NCBI GenBank assembly: GCA_947456185.1
Contig: CANGPW010000014.1
Location: forward strand, 1 to 48,569
Direction: 5' to 3'
DNA length: 48,569 bases
Origin: Bacteroidota bacterium
Lineage (GTDB): Bacteria; Bacteroidota; Bacteroidia; UKL13-3
Shown here: positions 38,553 to 47,554 of the stretch, piece after piece
Layout: every line of letters begins with the position of its first letter
Position numbering within the stretch: the stretch's first letter is position 1
Program-made: the position numbers and the translations under genes
Notes under the pieces: generated by a model
What the model was told of the DNA's origin: nothing
The model's database searches: none
What the model saw: only the letters and a program-made list of their open reading frames with translations

Positions 38553-40649
38553 ATGGCCAATATAAATTCAGATGATTTAAAACCACAAGACAACAATAAA
38601 CCAAATTCACGTAAGCCTAATTTGCCAAAATTCAATTTTTATTGGATTTATGGAATTATTGCAATAGTTATGATTGGCCTATACTTTATGCCTCGTGATT
38701 TTTCTAAAAAAACTACTTGGAGTGATGTTAGAAACAACATGGTTTTAACGCATGATGTAGATAAAATAATTGTTGTAAATAAAGAAAAAGCAGAAGTATA
38801 TATCAAAAAAGCTTCGCTTAATAATAGTAAATATAAAGACGTTAAAAGTCAAGGAAGTTTTAGTGAAGTTGGCCCTCAGTATTATTTTGAAATAGGTGAT
38901 GTAACTACTTTTGAGAAAAACATGGACGAAGCTCAAAAAGAATTTTTACAAAACGAAAAAATTCCTGTTGAATATGCTAATACCAGAGAAACTTCTAACT
39001 TTTTGGTAAACTGGTTGCCTATATTATTGTTAATTGGTTTTACATTCTTCATGATTCGCAGAATGAGCGGGGGCGCTGGTGGAGGGGGTTCTCAAATATT
39101 TAATATTGGTAAAAGTAGAGCACAGTTATTCGACAAAGAGAGTAATGTAAATATTACTTTTAAAGACGTGGCAGGTTTAGATGAAGCCAAAGAAGAAGTA
39201 ATGGAAATTGTAGACTTCCTTAAAAATCCAAAAAAATATACCGTTTTGGGTGGAAAAATTCCTAAAGGAGCGTTATTGATTGGATCACCAGGAACAGGAA
39301 AAACTTTGTTGGCAAAAGCTGTTGCCGGTGAAGCAGGAGTTCCTTTCTTTTCTCTTTCAGGTTCCGATTTTGTTGAAATGTTTGTAGGCGTTGGGGCTAG
39401 TAGAGTAAGAGATTTATTTAAACAAGCAAAAGAAAAAGCACCTTGTATTATTTTTATAGATGAAATAGATGCAGTCGGTCGTGCTCGTGGTAAAAACGCC
39501 ATGCAGGGTTCTAACGATGAACGTGAAAATACCTTAAACCAATTACTAACCGAAATGGATGGTTTTGGAACAAATATTGGAATCATCATTTTAGCTGCTA
39601 CCAATCGTCCAGATATTTTAGATTCTGCATTACTACGCCCGGGTAGATTTGACAGACAAATTTCTATTGACAAACCAGATTTAAAAGGAAGGGCCGCTAT
39701 TTTTAGGGTTCATTTAAAACCATTGAAACTAGCAAGTGACATAGATGAAACAAAGTTAGCTACACAAACTGCTGGATTTGCAGGGGCTGAAATTATGAAT
39801 GTTTGTAACGAAGCTGCTTTAATTGCTGCACGCAGAAATAAAGAAGTAGTTGACGTTTCAGATTTTCAAGCTGCTATTGATAGAGTGATTGGAGGTTTAG
39901 AAAAGAAAAATAAAGTAATTTCTGACCAAGAAAAACAAATAGTAGCTTATCACGAAGCCGGACATGCAATTGCCGGATGGTTTTTAGAACATGTAGATCC
40001 ATTAGTAAAAGTAAGTATTGTTCCGCGTGGAGTTGCTGCATTAGGATATGCGCAATATTTACCTAAAGACCAATATTTATACACTACCGAACAAATGGTA
40101 AATATGATGTGTATGACTTTAGGTGGACGTGTGGCGGAAGACATTATATTTAACAGAATTAGTACAGGCGCACAAAACGATTTAGAAAGAATTACCAAAA
40201 TGGCCTACGCAATGGTTACTATTTATGGTATGAATGAAAAAGTTGGGAATTTAAGTTTTAATGATCCTAATAACGAGTATGGTTTTACAAAACCTTATAG
40301 CGATAAAACTGCTGAATTAATTGACCAAGAGGTTAGAACTTTAGTAGATATGTGTTACCAAAAAACCAAAGTTTTATTGACGGAAAAAAAAGAATTATTA
40401 GAGATTTTAGCTCAAGAATTATTGAAAAAAGAAATTATTTTCCAAGCCGATTTAGAAGTAATTTTAGGAAAACGTCCTTATGAATACCATAACCATGAAA
40501 TAGATGCCATGGATGCAGAAAAAGTAAGAATAGACACTGAAAAAGTAGAGGCCCAAGAAGAAGCAGATAAAAAAACTGCTGAAAATAACACTACAGAAAC
40601 TGAAATAATAGACCCAGAAACAAAAGAAAATAATATAAATACAGTTTAG
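38553..40649 (+). CDS. ftsH: ATP-dependent zinc metalloprotease FtsH
   Basis: GSPGTGKTLLAKAVAGEAGVPFFSLSGSDFVEMFVGVGASRVRDLF, SRH ATNRPDILDSALLRPGRFDRQ, HEAGHAIAGW zinc site. Confidence 0.98.
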   Translation: MANINSDDLKPQDNNKPNSRKPNLPKFNFYWIYGIIAIVMIGLYFMPRDFSKKTTWSDVRNNMVLTHDVDKIIVVNKEKAEVYIKKASLNNSKYKDVKSQGSFSEVGPQYYFEIGDVTTFEKNMDEAQKEFLQNEKIPVEYANTRETSNFLVNWLPILLLIGFTFFMIRRMSGGAGGGGSQIFNIGKSRAQLFDKESNVNITFKDVAGLDEAKEEVMEIVDFLKNPKKYTVLGGKIPKGALLIGSPGTGKTLLAKAVAGEAGVPFFSLSGSDFVEMFVGVGASRVRDLFKQAKEKAPCIIFIDEIDAVGRARGKNAMQGSNDERENTLNQLLTEMDGFGTNIGIIILAATNRPDILDSALLRPGRFDRQISIDKPDLKGRAAIFRVHLKPLKLASDIDETKLATQTAGFAGAEIMNVCNEAALIAARRNKEVVDVSDFQAAIDRVIGGLEKKNKVISDQEKQIVAYHEAGHAIAGWFLEHVDPLVKVSIVPRGVAALGYAQYLPKDQYLYTTEQMVNMMCMTLGGRVAEDIIFNRISTGAQNDLERITKMAYAMVTIYGMNEKVGNLSFNDPNNEYGFTKPYSDKTAELIDQEVRTLVDMCYQKTKVLLTEKKELLEILAQELLKKEIIFQADLEVILGKRPYEYHNHEIDAMDAEKVRIDTEKVEAQEEADKKTAENNTTETEIIDPETKENNINTV

Positions 40650-40670
40650 TTTTATAAATTAATATCATTA

Positions 40671-40712
40671 AAAACACCTTGTTTGCATTGTCAATTCAAG
40701 GTGTTTTTTTTT
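40671..40712 (+). terminator. Intrinsic terminator of ftsH
   Basis: AAAACACCTTG-tttgcattgtcaatt-CAAGGTGTTTTTTTTT. Confidence 0.88.
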
Positions 40713-40838
40713 GTAAAAAACAGGAAAAATGTTTTGAATTTGTTGTAAAAAGTTATATTGCACGCTCATACATAAGCTAATTACTATTTGAATTAAAACT
40801 TTTACTACAAAAAACAATTAATATTTACTTTAAAAATC

Positions 40839-42173
40839 ATGCAAAAACATTTTTGCAATAAAACTGTAGTAATGAACAAAACAACCATGTTAAATTTTAA
40901 AAAATTTAGTTTATACATATTAGCTAGTCAATTGTGCACATTGGCTTTTAGCCAGAAAACCATCACAACAAAAGATTTACAAAACGGACAAAACTCCATC
41001 AGTACAGCAGTGCCATTTTTGGGAATTTCGCCCGATGCCAGAGCTGCTGCCCTAGGTGATGCTGGTGTTGCTATGCCCGATGACATAAACGCCATGCACT
41101 GGAATTTAGCCAAAGCTCCTTTTAATACTAAAAATGGTGCAGTTGCAATTTCATATACACCTTGGTTAAGAAACCTAGTTCCAGACATTTCGTTGTCTTA
41201 TTTAACTGCTTATTATCAATTAGACAAACGTTCGGCAGTTGCTGGTTCCTTGCGTTATTTTTCTTTAGGGCAAATTCAATTTACCGATAATTATGGTGCA
41301 AGTACCGGAAATTTTACTCCCAATGAATTTGCTTTAGATTTAGGTTATGCAACAAAATTAAATGAGAATTTTAGTTTAGGGGTGGCATTCAGGTATATTT
41401 ATTCCAACTTGGCAGGAGGTTTTAATCAGAGTCAAACACCTATAGATGCCGGTATTTCATATGCTGGTGATATTAGTGCTTATTACAGAAATAATACTAC
41501 TTACCGCGATAAAGCAACCAGAAAAAAATACAATATTAATTATGGGTTTGGTGCGGTAATTTCAAATATTGGTTCAAAATTAACATATACATCTGCTCAA
41601 AATGAAAACTTTATTCCAATTAATTTTCGTTTGGGTGGCTATGCCAATATTGATTTAGATGAATACAATAGCATTGCAATTATGGTAGATGCTAATAAAT
41701 TATTGGTGCCAACAAATCCATATTATTTAAGAAATAGAAGCAATACAGCCGATTCGTTAGACAGAAACAATAAACCAATTATTCCTGTAGGAAGTGGAAT
41801 GGATCCTAATGTGCCAGTTGTACAAGGAATGATTCAATCGTTTTACGATGCTCCAGGAGGATTTACTGAGGAAATGGCTGAAATAAATATTTCAACGGGA
41901 TTAGAATATTGGTATAACAAACAATTTGCATTGCGTGGTGGGTATTTTCATGAACCACCTAACAAAGGAAATCGTCAATATGCAACATTTGGCGTTGGTT
42001 TACGTTATAATGTTTTTGGATTAGACGTGGCTTATTTATGGCCAATTGCTCAGCGCCATCCCCTAGAAAACACTTTGCGTTTTACATTAACTTTCGATTT
42101 TGATGCATTTGTAGAACAAAAAGAGGAGAATGCAAAGAAAAAACCAAAAGCTGAAGACGTTCCATTGGATTAA
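40839..42173 (+). CDS. porV: Type IX secretion system outer-membrane protein PorV (LptO)
   Basis: STAVPFLGISPDARAAALGDAGVAMPDDINAMHWNLAKAPF, PorV-like barrel ending RHPLENTLRFTLTFDFD. Start may be internal (MNKTTMLNFKKFSLYILASQLCTLAFSQ signal peptide). Confidence 0.92.
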   Translation: MQKHFCNKTVVMNKTTMLNFKKFSLYILASQLCTLAFSQKTITTKDLQNGQNSISTAVPFLGISPDARAAALGDAGVAMPDDINAMHWNLAKAPFNTKNGAVAISYTPWLRNLVPDISLSYLTAYYQLDKRSAVAGSLRYFSLGQIQFTDNYGASTGNFTPNEFALDLGYATKLNENFSLGVAFRYIYSNLAGGFNQSQTPIDAGISYAGDISAYYRNNTTYRDKATRKKYNINYGFGAVISNIGSKLTYTSAQNENFIPINFRLGGYANIDLDEYNSIAIMVDANKLLVPTNPYYLRNRSNTADSLDRNNKPIIPVGSGMDPNVPVVQGMIQSFYDAPGGFTEEMAEINISTGLEYWYNKQFALRGGYFHEPPNKGNRQYATFGVGLRYNVFGLDVAYLWPIAQRHPLENTLRFTLTFDFDAFVEQKEENAKKKPKAEDVPLD

Positions 42174-42190
42174 CAAACAAATTTTTTAGT

Positions 42191-42664
42191 ATGAGAATAG
42201 GTTTTGGCTTTGATGTACATCAATTACAAGAAGGTAGAGATTTTTGGTTAGGGGGAATTCATATTCCTGCTCAAAAAGGAATACTTGGACATAGCGATGC
42301 CGATGTACTTTTACATGCCATTTGCGATGCCATTTTAGGTTCGCTTGCTTTAGGCGATATTGGCAAACATTTTCCTGATACTGACCAAAATTTTAAAGGA
42401 ATTGATAGCAAAATATTACTCACAAAAGTAATGGAGTTAATCACAGAAAAAGGGTATAAAATTGGAAATATTGATACTACTGTTGTTTGCCAACAACCTA
42501 AAATAATGCCTTATGCTTTGCAAATGCAATCATGTATTGCTAACATTTGTAATATTGAAATTAATGATGTAAGCATCAAAGCAACTACGAATGAAACCAT
42601 GGGTTTTATTGGCCGCGAAGAAGGAATAGTTGCTTATGCTATTGTTTTACTTTTGAAAAAATAA
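42191..42664 (+). CDS. ispF: 2-C-methyl-D-erythritol 2,4-cyclodiphosphate synthase
   Basis: MRIGFGFDVHQLQEGRDFWLGGIHIP, LGHSDADVLLHAICDAILGSLALGDIGKHFPDTD. Confidence 0.98.
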   Translation: MRIGFGFDVHQLQEGRDFWLGGIHIPAQKGILGHSDADVLLHAICDAILGSLALGDIGKHFPDTDQNFKGIDSKILLTKVMELITEKGYKIGNIDTTVVCQQPKIMPYALQMQSCIANICNIEINDVSIKATTNETMGFIGREEGIVAYAIVLLLKK

Positions 42665-42675
42665 ATTTACAAAAA

Positions 42676-42909
42676 ATGATAAATTGGAAAGAAGAAAACC
42701 ATAAATTGAGTAAAACATTTTCTTTCAAAACTTTTGGCGAGGCAATGGCATGGATGGTTAAAGCTTCTTTTGAAATTGAGATAATAAACCATCACCCAGA
42801 ATGGACTAATGTTTATAATAAAGTACATGTTAGTTTAACTACACATGATGCAGGAAATACAATAACAGAAAAAGACAAACAATTAGCAGAAATATTAGAT
42901 TTAATATAG
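42676..42909 (+). CDS. 4a-hydroxytetrahydrobiopterin (pterin-4a-carbinolamine) dehydratase
   Basis: FKTFGEAMAWMVKASFEIEIINHHPEWTNVYNKVHVSLTTHDAGNTITEKDKQLA. Confidence 0.93.
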   Translation: MINWKEENHKLSKTFSFKTFGEAMAWMVKASFEIEIINHHPEWTNVYNKVHVSLTTHDAGNTITEKDKQLAEILDLI

Positions 42910-42931
42910 TACGGTTTATGCTTTTATTGAG

Positions 42932-43642
42932 CTACAGTTCTACTAATTTAAAACCACTTCCATGTATATTTTCAACTGCAAGACTATCATCTTCTTTTAA
43001 TAATTTTCTTACTTTATTAATATATACATCTAAATTTCGGGCAGTATAAAAATCGTTTCTTCCCCAAACATGTAAAAGCATATTTGCCCTTGGCAATAAA
43101 GCATTTTTATTTACTATCATCAATTTTAGGAGCACCGTTTCTGTATTACTTATTTTTTTAGGTGTACCATTAACTGTTATTGAATTATTTACCGTGTCAA
43201 TGACTGTTTTTCCAATGTTAATAATTTCATCTTTTGCGGCTAAATCAGTATCGGGCTTAGAGGTACTGCGTTTTAAAACTGCTTTTATGCGAGCCAGTAA
43301 TTCAGGGGTACTAAATGGTTTAGTTATATATTCATCAGCGCCAATTTCAAATCCTAATAGCTTATCAACTTCAGAATTATTGGCTGTTAAAAAAATAATA
43401 GGTATATGTTGGTCTTTAATTCTTACATGTTTTGCTAATTCAAAACCGCTCATTTTAGGCATGTTTACATCAAAAATACAAAGGTCAAATCGCTCATTAA
43501 TAAAGGAGCTTAAACCTTCTTCACCATCTTTACAGTGCCTAACCGAATACTCTTCTAAGCGTAAGGTTTCTTTCATTAAAAACCCTAAACTTGTTTCGTC
43601 TTCTACTAAAAGTATATGAATTGATTGTGGTTTTATCATCAT
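42932..43642 (-). CDS. OmpR/PhoB-family response regulator
   Basis: Receiver (ILLVEDETSLGFLMKETL, CIFDVNMPKMSGF, ITKPFSTPELLARI) and winged-helix C-terminus (RNLDVYINKVRKLLKEDDSLAVENIHGSGFKL). Confidence 0.95.
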   Translation of the reverse strand: MMIKPQSIHILLVEDETSLGFLMKETLRLEEYSVRHCKDGEEGLSSFINERFDLCIFDVNMPKMSGFELAKHVRIKDQHIPIIFLTANNSEVDKLLGFEIGADEYITKPFSTPELLARIKAVLKRSTSKPDTDLAAKDEIINIGKTVIDTVNNSITVNGTPKKISNTETVLLKLMIVNKNALLPRANMLLHVWGRNDFYTARNLDVYINKVRKLLKEDDSLAVENIHGSGFKLVEL

Positions 43643-43784
43643 TTTATTTTTTTACGAATGTATCAATACTTAAAAATTTCTTGATGTCCATTTTAAAGAT
43701 TTAAGTTATTTTTATGATAAAATGTTAAAAAACGTAATTTGGTATATAATAAATAATAATTTTTAAAACCATTACAAAACTATA

Positions 43785-44681
43785 TTGTATTTATGCAAAG
43801 TGATACAATATTTTGACAAAAACACCATAAAACTCTTAAGAATTCCTTTTAGTTTTTTTCTAATGCCTGTATTTCTTTTTGCATCGGCATCATTAAACAA
43901 CTTACATATAGTAAATACTATTATTGCTTTTGTTGCATTACATGTTTTTATTTATCCTGCAAGTAATGGTTATAATAGTTATATGGACAAAGATACAGAT
44001 AGTATTGGCGGACTTGAAAAACCTCCTTTACCTACTATAAATTTGTTTTATGTTAGTTTAGTTTTCGATGTCATTGGATTGGTGCTTTGTGGTTTTGTAA
44101 GCTTTGGTTTTGCAGCACTTATAATTTTATATGTATTAGCTTCAAGAGCATATAGTTTTAAAGGAATCCGATTAAAAAAATATCCGATTATTAGTTGGAT
44201 TACCGTTAGCTTTTTTCAAGGAAGTTATTTGTTTTTAGTACTTTTCTTTAACTTAAGCAATAATTTAAAACTAGAACAATTTCCTACTGTTTTGTTCTTT
44301 GTACCTTCCTTATTAATTGGCGCTACTTATCCGCTTTCTCAAGTATACCAACATCAGCAGGATAAAGCTTCGGGCGATAAAACTTTAAGCATTTTGTTAG
44401 GTTATAAAGGTACTTTTATTTTTAGTGCATCACTATTTATTATTGCTACCATTTTGTTTTTTATTCAAACAGCAATACTCACACCAAATATTTTACATTT
44501 TTATTGGTTTCAAGCATTTTTATTTCCCGTTGTAATTTACTTTTTGTGGTGGGCTTTTCAGGTATTTCAAAACAATAAACAGGCAAATTTTAAAAATACC
44601 ATGCGAATGAATATAATATCATCATTGATGTTAACAAGCTATTTTGCTTTAGAAATTATAATTAAACATTGGAATAAATGA
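43785..44681 (+). CDS. UbiA-family integral membrane prenyltransferase
   Basis: Multi-TM; NSYMDKDTD (NxxxDxxxD, first Asp-rich motif) and DKASGDKTLSILLG (second motif). Confidence 0.85.
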   Translation: MYLCKVIQYFDKNTIKLLRIPFSFFLMPVFLFASASLNNLHIVNTIIAFVALHVFIYPASNGYNSYMDKDTDSIGGLEKPPLPTINLFYVSLVFDVIGLVLCGFVSFGFAALIILYVLASRAYSFKGIRLKKYPIISWITVSFFQGSYLFLVLFFNLSNNLKLEQFPTVLFFVPSLLIGATYPLSQVYQHQQDKASGDKTLSILLGYKGTFIFSASLFIIATILFFIQTAILTPNILHFYWFQAFLFPVVIYFLWWAFQVFQNNKQANFKNTMRMNIISSLMLTSYFALEIIIKHWNK

Positions 44682-45757
44682 GCTTTATAAATAAAATAGG
44701 AATTGCTGATGCTCCTTTTAAAATGAATCAATTAGATGTGTCTCATTTTATGCAAAACTTTTATGAAATTTCTGATAATGAAAAACGTAAAATTGGATTA
44801 ATGTATGATCGTTCAGGAATTCAAACTCGTTACAGCGCCATACCAGATTATCATTTAAATTTTAAACAAAAACAACTTTTGCCTTCCAATTTAAATGACG
44901 TTTTCCCTGGCATAAATAAGCGAATGGAATTGTTTTTTAAAGTGGCTCCGCCAATGTGTTTACAAGCTATACATAACTGTATAAACGATGAAAATGAATT
45001 GCAAAGCATTACCCACTTAATAACCGTTAGTTGTACTGGAATGGCTGCTCCTGGGTTAGATTTAATAGTAATGGAGCAGTTAAATTTGCCTAATAATACA
45101 CACAGAACTTCTGTAAATTTTATGGGTTGTTATGCGGTTTTTCATGCGTTAAAAATGGCTGATGCTTTTTGCAAAGCAAATCCTAAAAATAAAGTGCTAA
45201 TTGTATCGGTAGAACTTTGTACGCTACATTTTCAAAATACTTTTTCAATGGAAAATTTGGCTGCGAATTTACTATTTGCCGATGGTGCAGCCGCTTGTAT
45301 AGTTAGCAATGAAAATACATTTGAAAATGCCATTGAATTAAATTCTTTTTTCAGCCAAGTGCTTTTTAATGGTAAAAACGACATGGCGTGGCATATTTCC
45401 GATTCAGGTTTTCTAATGACTTTAAGTGCTTTTATTCCCCAATTAATTGAAAGTGGAATTGGAAATTTATTGGAAGGAATTTTGCTTGACACAAAACTTA
45501 ATAAAGCAGCTATTCAAAACTGGGCCATTCATCCTGGAGGACGAAAAATAGTTGAAACCATTCAAAAAGAATTGAATCTCACCAATGAAAATGTGGCGAC
45601 TTCGTTTAATATATTAAAAAATTATGGGAACATGAGTTCAGCCACCATACTTTTTGTGTTGCATAAAATGCAAACCGAAAAAAGAAAAGGGAATGTTTTT
45701 GCTTGTGGTTTTGGGCCTGGATTAACTTTAGAAACTTTTATTGGAAGTTTTAATTAA
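44678..45757 (+). CDS. Type III polyketide synthase (chalcone/stilbene synthase family)
   Basis: VSCTGMAAPGLDLIV, catalytic Cys in NFMGCYAVFHALKMAD, His in WAIHPGGRKIVE, Asn in NYGNMSSATILFVL, terminal CGFGPGLTLE. Confidence 0.94.
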   Translation: MSFINKIGIADAPFKMNQLDVSHFMQNFYEISDNEKRKIGLMYDRSGIQTRYSAIPDYHLNFKQKQLLPSNLNDVFPGINKRMELFFKVAPPMCLQAIHNCINDENELQSITHLITVSCTGMAAPGLDLIVMEQLNLPNNTHRTSVNFMGCYAVFHALKMADAFCKANPKNKVLIVSVELCTLHFQNTFSMENLAANLLFADGAAACIVSNENTFENAIELNSFFSQVLFNGKNDMAWHISDSGFLMTLSAFIPQLIESGIGNLLEGILLDTKLNKAAIQNWAIHPGGRKIVETIQKELNLTNENVATSFNILKNYGNMSSATILFVLHKMQTEKRKGNVFACGFGPGLTLETFIGSFN

Positions 45758-45880
45758 TTTATTCTATTTTAGACTCTTTAATAATTGACTTCAGACATTC
45801 AATTTTTTTAAACTTTGTGTTTTTTGTTTTTTGTTTAAATAAAATTTCATTTATTTGCTTTACACAAAAAACGAAAAAGA

Positions 45881-47401
45881 ATGAAAAAGAACTTACTAAA
45901 TTTATTTACGCTATTAGCTTTTAGTGCTATTTGCTTCAATGCATCTGCTCAAAAACGCTATGTTGATGAAATTTTTGCTAATGTAGTGAAAACAGGAAAT
46001 ATTGAGTACGATAGTAATCGTGCCATCAATATTTTTCCGCCTAACACTCCTCCTATTATTACTGTTAAATTGCGTTGCGATATTTACCAACCAGAAGGTG
46101 ATACTGCTACCAAAAGACCTTTAATTATTTTAGCTTCTACTGGAAGTTATTTACCTGCTATCATTAATCAACAACCTACTGGAAACAAAGATGATAGCTC
46201 AATTGTAGAATTAGCTAACCGTTTAACAAAACGTGGCTATGTAGTGATGGCGGTAAATTACCGTTTAGGTTGGAATCCATCTACAACTATTCAGGCTCAA
46301 GCAACGGAGCAATTAATTAAAGCAACTTACCGCGCCATTCAAGATGTGCGCAATGCCATTCGTTTCATGAGAGTAAATGCTGAAACTTATAAAATTGATA
46401 CTTCTAAAATTGTAGTTGGTGGTCAAGGTACTGGTGGTTATGTAGCTTTAGGATTAGCTGCAGTTGACAAAAGAAGTGAAATTGAAGCTAAGGTAAAATT
46501 CCAAAGAGGAGATTTTACTCCGATGGTTAGTGTAGATACATTAGGCGATTGGAATGGAATTGGGGGAGCATCTTTCTTTAATTATGGTGGCGATGCCAAT
46601 GTATCAGGAAACGCTCACATGGTATTTAACTATGGTGGCGCTATGGGCGATTCAAGCTGGATGGATGCTAGTACTTTACCTATTGTTGGTATGCATTGCC
46701 CTACTGATTATTTTGCTCCTTTTAAAACTGGAAACGTAATTGTTCCTACTACTGGTGTTACGGTAATTAACAGTGCTTCAGGTGCAGGTGCGGTTATTCC
46801 TTATGCAAATAGCTTAGGAATAAATGATAAAATTAATGCTTACAATTATAACGATGCTATTTCTACAAGAGCATTAGCCATTTCTAATGGTATCAAAAAC
46901 TTATATCCATTTATTTCAAGTTTCCCTGCTGAAGGTTCTCCTTGGGAATGGTGGGATAGACCAACTATTCAAGCCAATAATACTTATGGTTTGGGAACTG
47001 GTAGAAATGCTGATTCATTAGCTATGAAAACTAATCCGTATATGAGTGCTGCACGTGCAAAAGCTTATATTGATACCATAGCTCAATTTATTAGCCCGCG
47101 TATTGCGGTTCAGTTTGGTTTCCTTTCAAATGTAAGTGTTACTGAAGTAAACATGAGCAATTACTTAGGATTATTCCCTAACCCAGCAAAAGAAAACGTA
47201 ACAATTAGCATGGATAAGAATCAAGCTACAATCAGTGAAATCAATTTATTTGATATTACTGGTAAGGTTTTGGTTTCAAACTCTGGTATTTCAACTCATG
47301 AGTTTATTTTAAACACTGAAAACTTGACTAAAGGTATTTATTTGGTGAATGTAAAATTAGCAAATGGTGCAAGTGCAACTAAGCGTTTAGCTGTTCAATA
47401 A
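45881..47401 (+). CDS. Secreted alpha/beta-hydrolase-like protein with T9SS C-terminal sorting domain
   Basis: Signal peptide MKKNLLNLFTLLAFSAICFNASAQ; esterase-like core (CDIYQPEGDTATKRPLIIL, YVVMAVNYRLGW, DVRNAIRFMRVNAETYKIDTSKIVVGG); C-terminal LGLFPNPAKENVTISMD...LFDITGKVL...LTKGIYLVNVKLANGASATKRLAVQ. Confidence 0.88.
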   Translation: MKKNLLNLFTLLAFSAICFNASAQKRYVDEIFANVVKTGNIEYDSNRAINIFPPNTPPIITVKLRCDIYQPEGDTATKRPLIILASTGSYLPAIINQQPTGNKDDSSIVELANRLTKRGYVVMAVNYRLGWNPSTTIQAQATEQLIKATYRAIQDVRNAIRFMRVNAETYKIDTSKIVVGGQGTGGYVALGLAAVDKRSEIEAKVKFQRGDFTPMVSVDTLGDWNGIGGASFFNYGGDANVSGNAHMVFNYGGAMGDSSWMDASTLPIVGMHCPTDYFAPFKTGNVIVPTTGVTVINSASGAGAVIPYANSLGINDKINAYNYNDAISTRALAISNGIKNLYPFISSFPAEGSPWEWWDRPTIQANNTYGLGTGRNADSLAMKTNPYMSAARAKAYIDTIAQFISPRIAVQFGFLSNVSVTEVNMSNYLGLFPNPAKENVTISMDKNQATISEINLFDITGKVLVSNSGISTHEFILNTENLTKGIYLVNVKLANGASATKRLAVQ

Positions 47402-47415
47402 ACAATTATTCAAAT

Positions 47416-47460
47416 AAAAAACAGCCTGTAAAAACTGAGTTTTTACGGGCTGTTTTTTTT
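47416..47460 (+). terminator. Intrinsic terminator downstream of the T9SS-sorted protein
   Basis: AAAACAGCCtGTAAAAAC-tga-GTTTTTACgGGCTGTTTTTTTT. Confidence 0.92.
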
Positions 47461-47485
47461 GATATAAATCGTAAAACACATAAAG

Positions 47486-47518
47486 TTTGGATTTTAGCTA
47501 TAAAATCACTTACTTTTG
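47486..47518 (+). promoter_or_regulatory. Bacteroidota-type primary sigma promoter
   Basis: TTTG (47486-47489), 21-bp spacer, TACTTTTG (47511-47518), matching TTTG-N19-21-TAnnTTTG; located between the terminator and the flavoprotein gene. Confidence 0.75.
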
Positions 47519-47554
47519 CATCCACACTAATACTTATTTAAATCTATACCTAAA

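Noticed and set aside
39092-39673. 193-aa minus-strand ORF
   Set aside because: Antisense to the conserved AAA+ core of ftsH; long only because of codon bias
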